Shown: piece by piece, positions 26,201-35,213 of the stretch | Position numbering within the stretch: position 1 is the first letter of the stretch | Layout: the number at the start of each line of letters is the position of its first letter | Assembly (NCBI GenBank): GCA_020404895.1 | Contig: JADBWK010000084.1 | Span: 1-60,525 of the forward strand | DNA length: 60,525 nucleotides | Direction: 5' to 3' | Origin: Pseudanabaena sp. M085S1SP2A07QC | Lineage (GTDB): Bacteria; Cyanobacteriota; Cyanobacteriia; Pseudanabaenales; Pseudanabaenaceae | The notes under the pieces: model-generated | Told to the model about the DNA's origin: nothing | The model's database searches: none | Seen by the model: only the letters and a program-made list of their open reading frames with translations | Program-made: the position numbers and the translations under genes

Positions 26201-28216
26201 ATGTCGCTTTCCCGCCTATTGGTGACCGTTCTAAACCGTCTTCAGCCTTCTGCGGAGACGGTTATGCTTGTTTCTGCGATCGCGGTGGGCGTAATCAGTG
26301 GTACTGGCGTAACCCTATTTCGTAAGCTCATTTTATTTACCCAAGAATTCTATTGGCATAAAATAGCCGTAGTTCTTAGCAATCAGTGGCACTGGGCAAT
26401 CATCTTCATTCCGATGGTGGGAGCACTAGTGGTTAGCTTTTTACGCCTCAAATTAGACAAATTAGATCAAGCCGAGTCTAAGGCTTCTAATCGTGAACTA
26501 GGGTTATCCTATTCGCAAGTTCCTCTAAAAACTGTGGCGGCAGCCCTTTCGCTAGGCGCGGGAGCTTCGCTTGGGCCTGAAGGTCCTAGCGTTGAGCTGG
26601 GTAGCAATATTGGATCATTGCTGGGGCAAATGCTGCAATTTTCTAGCGAGCGAATTCGATTACTGATAGGAGCTGGGGGAGCCGCAGGGCTAGCCGCAGG
26701 ATTTAATGCCCCGATCGCAGGTGTATTTTTTGCTTTAGAGGTATTGCTGCGCGATTCCTATCGCACTAATAAATCCAGCCCCAACTCGGATGTCAGTGTT
26801 GTTGTTATAGCTTCGGTAATTTCAGCGCTGGTTTCCCAGATTAGTCTCGGTGAGCGACCAGCATTTAGTTTGCCTGTTTATGAGGTGCGCAGCTATTGGG
26901 AGTTACCGTTATATCTCGGTTTGGGGGTACTAGCCAGTGTCGTGGCACTGTTATTTACTCGCGCAATTAAGCAAGCTCAGAAATTTTTTGCGGGGGAGTG
27001 GGTGATCGCTCCATTTATGCAAACCCTATCTATGCCAATCAAGCTGTTGATGGGTGGACTATGTGTAGGTGTTACAGCCTTAATTTTTCCTGAAGTAATC
27101 GGGATTGGTTATGAGACGGTGGAATCAATTCTGCAAGATACCCCTTTCACGATTCCTTTGTTAATTATTTTGTTGGTAGTTAAACTTTTGCTGACAGCGA
27201 TTAGTTCTGCTAGTGGCTTTGTTGGCGGGATCTTTGCCCCTTCAATTTTTTTAGGAGCTGTACTGGGTAGTGTGTATGGACAGGCGATCGCCTATTTTTT
27301 ACCCGTCTCGATCCCAATCGCCGCTTCTCCAGCCTATGCCCTTGTCGGAATGGCAGCAGTTTTGGCGGGCACGGTTCGCGCCCCATTAACATCGGTGTTG
27401 TTATTGTTTGAGATGACCCGTGACTATCGTATTGTTTTACCACTGATGGCAGCGGTTGGTCTTTGTGCGTGGGTACTCGACCAAATTGACTCATCAAAAT
27501 CCTCAGATCGGATGATTATGCAATGGTCAGGGCTACCAGCCGATATCGAAGTTCTTGAAAAAATTAAAATTGCCGAAGTCATGACTCTCAATCCTGCCTC
27601 GGTCAAATATTCGATGCCATTGCTACAAGCTGCTCAGTTTATTACCAGCGGCTATCATCACAGCGCTCTCGTATTTGATGATATTAATCACTTGCAAGGC
27701 ATTCTTACCACTCAAGATATTAAGCGAATTCTCTCGGCTCCTTCAGGCGATCGCCCACTTGAAGAATTGACTGTGCAGAATATTTGCACTAGCGATGTAC
27801 TTTGCACATTTGCCGATGAATCTCTTGCTGAAGCCCTAAAACGCATGGCAGCTAGGGACTTGCGGCAGATGCCCGTAGTTGATCGCCATCAGCCCAAGCG
27901 AGTAATTGGGATGGTTGATCGCCTAGCAATTACAACTGCTTATAATACAGCACTAACAAAACGGGCGATTGCTGCTAGAATTACAGCGACTAAATTGACT
28001 CTACCTATTGCTAATCATACTCATACGGCTATAACTAGCATTTCTAGTAATTGTTCTAGTAGTATTTCCAGCAATGGTGGTAATGAAAAGAGCAACAATA
28101 AAGACAATAATTTAATTAATTTAAATAATTCTCTAAGTAACACTTTAGATAGCACTTTAACCAATAACTTAAACAGAGAGTCAGATATTCACAATTCTGA
28201 GGCAATTTCCTCTTAA
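26201..28216 (+). CDS. ClC-family chloride channel/transporter with CBS pair
   Basis: 671 residues. A multi-helix membrane domain (about 1-420) carries GASLGPEGPSVELGSNIG, which includes the gating/proton glutamate of the GxEGP motif, and GGIFAPSIFLGAVLG, the GxFxP anion-binding loop. Two CBS domains follow (about 452-580: VMTLNPASVKYSMPLLQA and VQNICTSDVLCTFADESL). The last 80 residues are a Ser/Asn/Thr-rich low-complexity tail. The GSGIP motif is not evident. It moves chloride or another anion across the inner or thylakoid membrane; CBS domains suggest nucleotide control. Confidence 0.9.
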   Translation: MSLSRLLVTVLNRLQPSAETVMLVSAIAVGVISGTGVTLFRKLILFTQEFYWHKIAVVLSNQWHWAIIFIPMVGALVVSFLRLKLDKLDQAESKASNRELGLSYSQVPLKTVAAALSLGAGASLGPEGPSVELGSNIGSLLGQMLQFSSERIRLLIGAGGAAGLAAGFNAPIAGVFFALEVLLRDSYRTNKSSPNSDVSVVVIASVISALVSQISLGERPAFSLPVYEVRSYWELPLYLGLGVLASVVALLFTRAIKQAQKFFAGEWVIAPFMQTLSMPIKLLMGGLCVGVTALIFPEVIGIGYETVESILQDTPFTIPLLIILLVVKLLLTAISSASGFVGGIFAPSIFLGAVLGSVYGQAIAYFLPVSIPIAASPAYALVGMAAVLAGTVRAPLTSVLLLFEMTRDYRIVLPLMAAVGLCAWVLDQIDSSKSSDRMIMQWSGLPADIEVLEKIKIAEVMTLNPASVKYSMPLLQAAQFITSGYHHSALVFDDINHLQGILTTQDIKRILSAPSGDRPLEELTVQNICTSDVLCTFADESLAEALKRMAARDLRQMPVVDRHQPKRVIGMVDRLAITTAYNTALTKRAIAARITATKLTLPIANHTHTAITSISSNCSSSISSNGGNEKSNNKDNNLINLNNSLSNTLDSTLTNNLNRESDIHNSEAISS

Positions 28217-28273
28217 AATTTACGCGGAGATTGTCTTAAATATCTGGTCAATTAGCCTAAAAGTAAGGATGTC

Positions 28274-28864
28274 ATGGATAGCGAAGAAATACTAATTGAG
28301 TTTGTGGGAAATGGCGATCGCGCTAATGGTGAGTCGATTAAATCGGTCAACACCACTAAAATTAAAGACAGCATTCAAAAACTTGCTAGTTTAGTCCAGC
28401 AGCTCGCTACAGACAGTGCACCAAGTCAAGCTAATGAGTTAGCACTAGATGAGGTCGAAATTTCGATCAAGCTCACAGATGCTGGTGAGGCAATTTTATT
28501 AGGTGATGGTCAAAGCAACGGGGCAATGACTTTAAGGTTTCGTCGTTCTAATAAAGAACTGGCGATTGCCAGTGATGATACAAATACTCAATCCCCATTA
28601 TTCAACTCCAATACAGGCGTTGACTATACGAAGTTAAAAATCTTGCTATCTAATGGCAAATGGCAAGAAGCCAATCAAGAGACATGGAATGTGATGTGTC
28701 AAGCAGCCCGTAAAAATATTGGCTCGGTTTTGACGGCTGAGGAGATGAAGCAAATCTCCTGTGATGACTTGCAAAACATTGATACCCTTTGGCGTAAGTA
28801 TAGTAAGGGGAGGTATGGATTTAGCTCTCAAAATCAGATCTATATGTCATCAATTCTGGGATAA
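28274..28864 (+). CDS. GUN4-domain protein, C-terminally truncated
   Basis: 196 residues. The first 95 contain a strand-rich segment (VEISIKLTDAGEAILLGDG) resembling the small Trypco1/Pepco-type domain that precedes effector domains. From about 117 the GUN4 fold begins: DYTKLKILLSNGKWQEAN, DDLQNIDTLWRKYSKGRYGF. Normal GUN4 goes on for roughly 45 residues (a VGWR..W...APxGHLP region), but here the frame stops at 28864, two bases before a hairpin element. GUN4 proteins bind porphyrins and activate Mg-chelatase; other GUN4-domain proteins are of unknown role. Loss of the C-terminal part makes porphyrin binding doubtful. Confidence 0.75.
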   Translation: MDSEEILIEFVGNGDRANGESIKSVNTTKIKDSIQKLASLVQQLATDSAPSQANELALDEVEISIKLTDAGEAILLGDGQSNGAMTLRFRRSNKELAIASDDTNTQSPLFNSNTGVDYTKLKILLSNGKWQEANQETWNVMCQAARKNIGSVLTAEEMKQISCDDLQNIDTLWRKYSKGRYGFSSQNQIYMSSILG

Positions 28865-28865
28865 A

Positions 28866-28968
28866 TAAGTAAATGGACATAATTAATTACCAACCCAAAA
28901 TTGAAAGGTTACGCCCCTTTTGGGCGCAACCTTTCAATTTTGGGTAATTTATTTTGTACAAGTACTTA
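28866..28968. mobile_element. AAGTAC-family hairpin element, 103 bp, truncating the GUN4 gene
   Basis: The ends TAAGTAAATGGACATAATTA and AATTTATTTTGTACAAGTAC(TTA) are inverted repeats. The core 28893-28945 is a hairpin (ACCCAAAATTGAAAGGTT..CGCCC arms). It starts immediately after the stop of the shortened GUN4 gene. Confidence 0.78.
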
Positions 28969-29036
28969 GACAGCTAGCAGTCTCATGTAGAAATTTCATA
29001 ATCAATTCACAAGGCAAATCATCAGGGGTTAGTGTC

Positions 29037-30179
29037 ATGGATCAGGATAAGCAAAAACAGATTACAGGCTATTTTATTGAGGAAGCGAAGGAACATCTCC
29101 AGACAATTGAGTCAGGGCTGCTCGATTTAGAATCACTGATGGGGAACTCTGAATCCGTAAATGAAATATTCCGCGCGGCTCACTCAATTAAAGGTGGGGC
29201 TGCTATGTTGGGATTTAGCAGCATTCAACATGTAGCCCATAACTTTGAAGATTATTTTAAAGTTATGCGTGAAAACACTAATTTTCAAGTTGATCAAGAT
29301 TTACAGACCCTGTTTTTACAAGCTTTTGACAAGTTGCAAGAACTTGTCGAGCATTTGCAAAGTCCTTATGGGCTAACCAAAGATGCTGTTGATACTGTTA
29401 TGGCTGGTTCTGATCAAATCTTTGCCAATCTCAAAAGTCATCTTCAAAATTTAATCTCAGGAAAAGTAGCCAAAGCAACTACATTAGATGCAGAGAAAAA
29501 GATTGATACTAAGGGGATGTTGTCGGCATTTCAGTCGGAAGTCCCGCTCAAGTTGCGTAATATGCTGGAGCTATTTAAGCAGCCTGATAGTCCTCACAGC
29601 CGCCAAAATCTAGGCGTAATTTGTGCTCAATTGCAGCAAATAGGCGATCGCTTTGGTCTAGCCACTTGGGCTGAGTTGATGGAATCGGTAAGCGCTGCGG
29701 TATCAAATCCTAACAATCAATTTCGTGCTCTTGCACCAATTCTAATTAAGGAAATCAAACAGGCTCAGGAGCAAGTTTTAGCTCAGAAAGCTCATCAAAT
29801 TAAGACTTCACCCCAATTGTTGCAATTAATCTCTGCTAATTTAGCAGGTAGAACTGAAGCTTCGACAGCACTTCTAAAAGCACCTAAAATTGCCTCTGAG
29901 AATACTTCAGCCGACGAAGTAAGTAAGATATTTGGGGCTGTAATCGAAGAAGATAAGGCTATGAAAGGTTGGCAGACCTTTAGCGATCGGGTTGGGTGGC
30001 GACAAAATGGAACTTGGATTGCTTCCAATACTGCTTCTCCGCAGATCGCTCCTGATGGACATTTCCCTACACCGCTTTGGTTAGCGTCATGGCATCAGTC
30101 CAAAGACCCTAAAGCCAAAGAATTTCAGGCTCAGTATGCGGCACTTTTAGCGAAGATTGCTAGTTGTAATATCAATTAA
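29037..30179 (+). CDS. Hpt-domain phosphotransfer protein with GUN4-C-like tail
   Basis: 380 residues from ATG 29037 (MDQDKQKQ); the frame is open from 28920 but crosses a repeat. An Hpt domain at about 1-110 has its phosphorylatable His49 in FRAAHSIKGGAAMLG. A helical middle part follows (GLATWAELMESV, LAPILIKEIKQAQ). The C-terminal residues 308-345 (GWQTFSDRVGWRQNGTW, APDGHFPTPLWL) look like the missing C-terminal part of a GUN4 domain. It would relay phosphate between a hybrid kinase and a response regulator. The tail may be a genuine fusion or a rearranged piece of the neighbouring GUN4 gene. Confidence 0.72.
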   Translation: MDQDKQKQITGYFIEEAKEHLQTIESGLLDLESLMGNSESVNEIFRAAHSIKGGAAMLGFSSIQHVAHNFEDYFKVMRENTNFQVDQDLQTLFLQAFDKLQELVEHLQSPYGLTKDAVDTVMAGSDQIFANLKSHLQNLISGKVAKATTLDAEKKIDTKGMLSAFQSEVPLKLRNMLELFKQPDSPHSRQNLGVICAQLQQIGDRFGLATWAELMESVSAAVSNPNNQFRALAPILIKEIKQAQEQVLAQKAHQIKTSPQLLQLISANLAGRTEASTALLKAPKIASENTSADEVSKIFGAVIEEDKAMKGWQTFSDRVGWRQNGTWIASNTASPQIAPDGHFPTPLWLASWHQSKDPKAKEFQAQYAALLAKIASCNIN

Positions 30180-30186
30180 AGCCCTT

Positions 30187-30219
30187 AACAATGGGCGGTG
30201 CGAAGCACCGCCCATTGTT
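30187..30219. terminator. 15-bp-stem hairpin after the Hpt gene
   Basis: AACAATGGGCGGTGC, loop GAA, full complement. Confidence 0.8.
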
Positions 30220-30259
30220 CTTCCAAGATTATTTATTTACTTCAAAGAGGTTTTATTAA

Positions 30260-32233
30260 GTGAGGAGTTTGTTTGCTACAGTTTTGGCGATTAGTGCTAG
30301 TACATCAGCATTACCTGCGATCGCAAATCCTATTAGTAATCCGATATCGAGTCAAATCTCAACAAGCTCTATACCAGCTAAAAATATCGGGATTTCTGGC
30401 TCTAATCAATTCACGCAACGCTCTCTTAATCTTGCTAAGCAGATCCCCACAGATGTGATCGGTCTAGTAATGATGGACTTAGAGCCTAAATCATGGCAGA
30501 TGTTAGATACATCTCAAGCAACTGATCCAGTTACTGCAATTGACAAACTATTGACCTCATTTGGTCAGCTTCCTCAAATCTCTATTGTTAAAGATATTCA
30601 ACCTTGGTTGGGCAAAGAAGTATTGATCGCTTTCTTTAGTAATACGGACAACAAATTCGAGTTTACTTTTACAGCTTTATCGACCATCTCTGATGACAAG
30701 AAGTTTGAGTTTTTTCTTAAAAAGTTAAAAAGTCTTGATTTGCCGAAACCCATTGAAACTCTATATCAAAATGTCAAAATTCTAGAATGGCAATTAGAAG
30801 AGGATTCTGTTGGGGACAAAAAACCCGTTCTTTCTCATAAATTGAACTCGCGAAATTCACTTCAATCTTTGCTGCGCCTAAAACAAAACACGCCGACAAA
30901 TACTAAAGATAATGAAGAGGACTCCGATCCAGAAGAAATTGAGCCAACTACACCAATCTTTCTCAATTTCAGTATCAAGCGATTTGCGATCGCCAAATTA
31001 CCAAGCGGAATTGCGGTAATTTCGACTAATCGTCAAATGATCCAGAAAATGATTGATACATCTGCTGAGATGCCTGAGCAAAGGTTGCCATCTCTAGCAG
31101 ATAATCCACTCTTTTTACGATCGCTAAACAATCCTCTGTGGAATCGATCACTAATTGCTGGTTATGGCGATTTTAAAGAGCTAGGTAAAATTTCCGAACT
31201 TTTGGCTGCGGATTTACCAGAGACTTCAGAAATCCCAGGATTTAGCCGAAAAGAATATATTGAAAGCTTGCAATATACGTTGTCTCAATACAGCAGTTTT
31301 GATCTTTTTACATGGGTAACGCCCAAGGGTCTTCGCAGTCAAAGTAATAGTTATTTCTCGGAAGTGAGATCTCCTATTCCCAAGGATTCGGCAACTCGCG
31401 ATCGCCTCCTATCGTACTTGCCTTCAAATGTTTACGGAGCAATTACAAGTCGCAATCTTAATCGTCAATGGCAATGGTTTGTTGAGGAGTCGAAACAGCA
31501 ATCTACCTACAAGATTCTTGTCGAAGGCGTGCGAATGCTTGTTCCTTTGATGATTGGTGCTGGATTTGATCTCGACATTGAGAAAGATATTATCTCTTGG
31601 ATCGATGGAGAATATGCAGTTGTGGTATTTCCTAGCGATCGCTCACCTTTTCAAGAGACGGGCATTGATCTAACCATAGGAGCGTTAATCCGTACATCGA
31701 AACCTGAAGTAGCGAATGCAACTCTTGCTAAATTAACTAAACAACTCTCCAAATTAAGTGGAGATTTCATCCAAGTCAAAAAGCGCCAAATTGGAGCTAC
31801 TGTTCTTACAAGCTTTGAGTTTCCCGATACGCGGGAAAGTGGTAAAACTCAGAGCATTTTTGCTTATGGTTGGCGCGATCGCCAGACTTTAATGCTGACA
31901 TTGGGAGCGAATACAGCATCAGCATTTATCCCAATCCCCAAACCTGCTCTCGCTGAATCAGAGATGTTTCGCGATGCGATCTCAGACATGCCACAACCAA
32001 ACTTTGGCTATTTTTATCTCAATGTTAATGCGATCGCCAAACAAGTCGCGACTTTGGGCTTTCTCTTGTTTGCATCTAATTCTGATATTCCACCAAGTCA
32101 AGACAAGTCATCGCAACCAGTGCTACCTGATGAGATCAAAAAAGTGATTGATCGATTAGGTGGCGCAGTTTTTGTCTACTCCGAAACTAGCGATCGCTTC
32201 CAATCTGATTTATTCTTTGGACTAAAACCATAG
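30260..32233 (+). CDS. DUF3352 family exported protein
   Basis: 657 residues from GTG 30260. A signal peptide is seen (SLFATVLAISASTSALPAIA). The mature part starts with the DUF3352 pattern IPTDVIGLVMMDLEPKSW and PWLGKEVLIAFF, repeated in the second half (ISWIDGEYAVVVFPSD, FGYFYLNVNAIAKQ). It is a periplasmic or lipid-facing protein of unknown function, widespread in cyanobacteria. Length is normal. Confidence 0.82.
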   Translation: MRSLFATVLAISASTSALPAIANPISNPISSQISTSSIPAKNIGISGSNQFTQRSLNLAKQIPTDVIGLVMMDLEPKSWQMLDTSQATDPVTAIDKLLTSFGQLPQISIVKDIQPWLGKEVLIAFFSNTDNKFEFTFTALSTISDDKKFEFFLKKLKSLDLPKPIETLYQNVKILEWQLEEDSVGDKKPVLSHKLNSRNSLQSLLRLKQNTPTNTKDNEEDSDPEEIEPTTPIFLNFSIKRFAIAKLPSGIAVISTNRQMIQKMIDTSAEMPEQRLPSLADNPLFLRSLNNPLWNRSLIAGYGDFKELGKISELLAADLPETSEIPGFSRKEYIESLQYTLSQYSSFDLFTWVTPKGLRSQSNSYFSEVRSPIPKDSATRDRLLSYLPSNVYGAITSRNLNRQWQWFVEESKQQSTYKILVEGVRMLVPLMIGAGFDLDIEKDIISWIDGEYAVVVFPSDRSPFQETGIDLTIGALIRTSKPEVANATLAKLTKQLSKLSGDFIQVKKRQIGATVLTSFEFPDTRESGKTQSIFAYGWRDRQTLMLTLGANTASAFIPIPKPALAESEMFRDAISDMPQPNFGYFYLNVNAIAKQVATLGFLLFASNSDIPPSQDKSSQPVLPDEIKKVIDRLGGAVFVYSETSDRFQSDLFFGLKP

Positions 32234-32250
32234 AGCGCTCAAACCCGAAC

Positions 32251-32301
32251 CTATAAATTTTTTAAAAGTGTTGCGAAGCAACACTTTTAAAAAATTTATA
32301 G
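32251..32301. terminator. Perfect 24-bp-stem hairpin after the DUF3352 gene
   Basis: CTATAAATTTTTTAAAAGTG..TTGC, loop GAA, full complement. The flank CTCAAACCCGAACC is shared with the MITE at 12230. A second small hairpin (GAAGAT.GCGC/ATC) follows at 32339-32363. Confidence 0.8.
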
Positions 32302-32446
32302 TAATTCGTCTGACAGAAAATTGCTGCAAACCAAAATTGAAGATGGCGCATCGCGCTATCTTCGATTAAAAGAATGCCAATGATTATAAATTTAAGCCAT
32401 ATAAATGGTAATTTTTATGATCCCTATAGTAATCATCGTTTAACAA

Positions 32447-33043
32447 ATGTCTGATATATCAACTCAATTAAAAAAATTAGTAATTGCCAGTGGTAATGCT
32501 GGCAAGATAAAAGAGTTTCGTGATTATTTAGCAGATTTAGGTGTAACCCTGATTCTTAAACCTGACAGCATTGATGTCGAAGAAACAGGTGCAACTTTTA
32601 TTGAGAATGCTCATCTTAAGGCTTCTCAAGTCGCGATCGCTACGGGAGAATGGGCAATCGCTGATGACTCTGGACTTGAAGTAATAGCGCTTAATGGCGC
32701 TCCAGGAGTACTTTCCGCAAGATATGCTGATACAGATAGCGATCGCATTAATCGGGTTTTATCTGAACTTAAGGATCAGGCTAATCGTGAAGCTCAGTTT
32801 GTTTGCGCGATCGCGATCGCCTCACCAGATGGTGCGATCGCGGCTGATGCACTTGGTCTATGCAAAGGTGCGATCGCCGATGCGCCCATAGGGAATGGTG
32901 GATTTGGTTATGATCCAATTTTCTTAATACCAGAGTTTCAGCAAACCTTTGGAGAAATTCCACCAGAAGTCAAAGCTAAAATTAGTCATCGCGCTGAGGC
33001 CCTTGCCATACTGCGCGACAAACTACAGCATTTAACAAAATAG
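32447..33043 (+). CDS. rdgB: XTP/dITP diphosphatase (RdgB/HAM1 family)
   Basis: 198 residues. LVIASGNAGKIKEFRDYL is the N-terminal signature. ETGATFIENAHLKA, WAIADDSGLEV and GNGGFGYDPIFL carry the metal-binding acidic residues and base-selection loop, and SHRAEAL closes the active site. The enzyme removes pyrophosphate from non-canonical purine triphosphates such as dITP and XTP to protect DNA. Normal length and no anomalies. Confidence 0.95.
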   Translation: MSDISTQLKKLVIASGNAGKIKEFRDYLADLGVTLILKPDSIDVEETGATFIENAHLKASQVAIATGEWAIADDSGLEVIALNGAPGVLSARYADTDSDRINRVLSELKDQANREAQFVCAIAIASPDGAIAADALGLCKGAIADAPIGNGGFGYDPIFLIPEFQQTFGEIPPEVKAKISHRAEALAILRDKLQHLTK

Positions 33044-33091
33044 AGTGCGTTCTATTTTGCATTTTTATTGCCTATAGGCTCTCTAAATCTA

Positions 33092-33139
33092 GGCATAAAA
33101 AATAAGATGGGGCAATCGCCCCATCTTATTTTTTATGCC
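33092..33139. terminator. 22-bp-stem hairpin between converging rdgB and DUF3288 genes
   Basis: GGCATAAAAAATAAGATGGGGC, loop AATC, full complement. The right arm contains the DUF3288 stop codon (33133-33135). Confidence 0.87.
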
Positions 33140-33420
33140 CAATCATCCTGCCCCTCATCCTGAGCAATATAGACTTTGCCAACCTCATGGATTGCTCTAG
33201 TTTTGGTAAATAGTGCTTCTTCGGTTAACTGCCAATTATTCAGAACCTTAATTAAATCAGCCTGAATATCTCTCGCCCCGACAAATCCTTTATAACGAAC
33301 GATTAAACGCGCTAGATCGGCATAATCACGGTTACTCGGAGCAGACTGGGGTAATAAATCATTCACAATTTGACGATCTTTAGTGTACTGAGGATGTCTT
33401 TGATCTTTTACTTCTGCCAT
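33133..33420 (-). CDS. DUF3288 family protein
   Basis: 95 residues. KDQRHPQYTKDRQIVNDLL at the N-terminus, then DYADLARLIVRYKGFVGARD, then LTEEALFTKTRAIHEVGKVY and a C-terminal Asp/Gln/Trp tail are the DUF3288 pattern. It is a small soluble cyanobacterial protein of unknown role. The stop codon sits inside the shared terminator stem, so the last codons (DWA) are constrained by hairpin pairing. Confidence 0.8.
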   Translation of the reverse strand: MAEVKDQRHPQYTKDRQIVNDLLPQSAPSNRDYADLARLIVRYKGFVGARDIQADLIKVLNNWQLTEEALFTKTRAIHEVGKVYIAQDEGQDDWA

Positions 33421-33457
33421 AAGAACTACAGCGCTTTGCGCTGAGATAAAAACCTAC

Positions 33458-33502
33458 AAAAATCATTGAGAGTATTGCAAAGCAGTAATCTCAATGATTT
33501 TT
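33458..33502. terminator. Imperfect hairpin upstream of the DUF3288 gene
   Basis: AAAAATCATTGAGA..TTGC pairs with GCA..TCTCAATGATTTTT around AAA with a few mismatches. A small CAGCGCTTTGCGCTG hairpin lies just beside it at about 33428-33443. Both lie between two minus-strand genes and probably end the larger one. Confidence 0.7.
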
Positions 33503-33524
33503 TTGGGTTGGTCTGGTTTAAAAA

Positions 33525-34715
33525 TTACTGTCTCAAAATCACTACTTCGTTACCAGTTACAGGAGTACGCGCAATCAAATGATTTTGGGCATCTGAGACA
33601 AATAGTTTTTTGAAATTGAGTGACTGGGATCGCGTTTGTAAATCTGTCACCAATTGAGTCTGTTGGCTTGGCTCCAAATTATACCAACCATCATTAAGTG
33701 CCACAATCAAGCGTCCACGCTTAAAGTTGGTTTGCACAGAACCAAGTAGAGATTCTCCATATTGATTAGCAACTTCTGAAACTTGGGTCTGAATCTTTGC
33801 GATCGCAATTTGTTCAGCATTTAAAGGTGCATCACCACGCTCTGGCTTTACCAAGTCTTTATTAGCAGTTGGCTGCTTCTTAACAGTAGTGATTGTTTTG
33901 TTAATCGGTGCTGGTGTTGCTGCAACTTTCTTAACATTTTGGCTGAGTGCGTGGGATGGCTTCAAAATAATCAGCAATGAAAACAAAGTGACCAAAGCGA
34001 TAGTACCAGCACGCTTATCAAGAATACGTTTAACTTCATCGGACAGAGGAACCTGTACTGCAATCTCGCTAATTGAACGCCAAATTGGAGCAGTTGCAGT
34101 CACTATCTTTTTCCAAGCATCATTTTCTTGGAGCTTTTCCCAAGAATTTACCAAAGAAGGAGTCGCCGCCGCCTTAGTCGAAGCCTTTTGCCAAACATTT
34201 GTCGCGATCGGATCAAGCTTGTCTACAGTCATTTGCAAAAACGACAAGATTTTCGGTGTAACTTGCTCTTTGACAAATTTCCAAGCAATACCAAATTCCT
34301 GCTTGACTTGGGCTACTAGTGGAGAGTCGGCTTCGCTGGAGGCATTAAGCAAGCCCACCGATTCACCCGCATCCAAAGTACTTTCTTGACCTTCAAGACT
34401 TTGTTTGAGTTTTGTTAAGGCGACGATTAAAGATTCGATCACCTTAGCCGAAAATCCCTTTCCTAAATTTAACGCTTTGTTTAGAGTAGGGTTGTTAGAA
34501 AGATTTTCTGAGCTTGGTGCTGCAATTGTCTCTCCACCTTCTTTTATCGCCAAATCAGGCTTGGTGAGCTTTGTTTGCAGGTTACTTAGTGCAGGCAGCA
34601 AACTTTTAATAAGTTTAAGTAATAGCGCTTGCAACTGCGGCTGTACTTTTGTCCAAGTTTGCCCAACTTGCTTAAAAACGCCCTCAATTACTTCTTTAGT
34701 TTTGTTTTCTGTCAT
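33525..34715 (-). CDS. Conserved hypothetical protein with one membrane helix
   Basis: 396 residues. The N-terminal 240 residues are helical and charged (VGQTWTKVQPQLQALLLKLIKSLLPALSNL). A single hydrophobic segment TIALVTLFSLLIIL lies at about 243-256. After a Lys/Pro-rich linker a C-terminal soluble domain of about 110 residues follows (IAIAKIQTQVSEVANQYGE, RLIVALNDGWYNLEPSQQTQLV). The architecture suggests a membrane-anchored protein with a periplasmic or lumenal C-terminal domain. It appears conserved in cyanobacteria, with no known function. Confidence 0.65.
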   Translation of the reverse strand: MTENKTKEVIEGVFKQVGQTWTKVQPQLQALLLKLIKSLLPALSNLQTKLTKPDLAIKEGGETIAAPSSENLSNNPTLNKALNLGKGFSAKVIESLIVALTKLKQSLEGQESTLDAGESVGLLNASSEADSPLVAQVKQEFGIAWKFVKEQVTPKILSFLQMTVDKLDPIATNVWQKASTKAAATPSLVNSWEKLQENDAWKKIVTATAPIWRSISEIAVQVPLSDEVKRILDKRAGTIALVTLFSLLIILKPSHALSQNVKKVAATPAPINKTITTVKKQPTANKDLVKPERGDAPLNAEQIAIAKIQTQVSEVANQYGESLLGSVQTNFKRGRLIVALNDGWYNLEPSQQTQLVTDLQTRSQSLNFKKLFVSDAQNHLIARTPVTGNEVVILRQ

Positions 34716-34824
34716 TACTGCCTCCTGTCACAATTCACACGATTGCCATGAAAAGTATCACAAATTATGCTGTGAGATTAACATATCTTGAGCCATTTCT
34801 TAGTATTGCAGTGCTTTACGTTGA

Positions 34825-35093
34825 AAAGAAACACAATATTTTTATTAAGTAGGGCACGCTTAGGAATGAAAATTAATTAACTTGTGCAATTAAAACCAAA
34901 ATTTGTTGGGGCGGGCTAAGCTCACCCCAACAAATTTTGGTTTTAATTAATTTTCTTTCCTTAATTAATTACACATCCCCCCCTTAAGGTTGCGCCCCGC
35001 AGGTGCGCAACCTTAAGGGGGGGGAATTTATTCTGCACATGTACTTAAAAGAGTTGCAAAGCAACACTTTTAACAAAAATATTGTGTTTCTTT
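34825..35093. mobile_element. Nested repeat element: outer inverted repeat enclosing two long hairpins
   Basis: AAAGAAACACAATATTTTT at 34825-34843 is the exact reverse complement of 35075-35093. Inside lie a hairpin at about 34889-34946 (AAAACCAAAATTTGTTGGGG arms) and another at 34977-35023 (CCCCCCCTTAAGGTTGCGC arms). The second is followed by AATTTATTCTGCACATGTAC, an end of the AAGTAC family, and the first is preceded by AACTTGTGCAATTA, another such end. This fills most of the 498-bp gap 34716-35213; the remaining bases show nothing else. Confidence 0.72.
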
Positions 35094-35213
35094 AACAGCA
35101 AAATTCTACATTCCTATAGATAGATAGTTGCTATAGTTAGTTAAGCTTTATATCTTGGTTCTTGTTCTTGTTTTGATTATCGTTTTTACTAATATAAATA
35201 TCACTTAAATATC

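Noticed and set aside
28920-29036. N-terminal extension of the Hpt protein from 28920
   Set aside because: The extra 39 codons start inside the right arm of a hairpin element; the Hpt domain starts naturally at ATG 29037.
33889-34791. Plus-strand frames of 166 and 128 codons opposite the 396-residue membrane protein
   Set aside because: Antisense shadows of a gene with consistent codon use, a membrane helix and a start with ATG; the plus frames show no such features.
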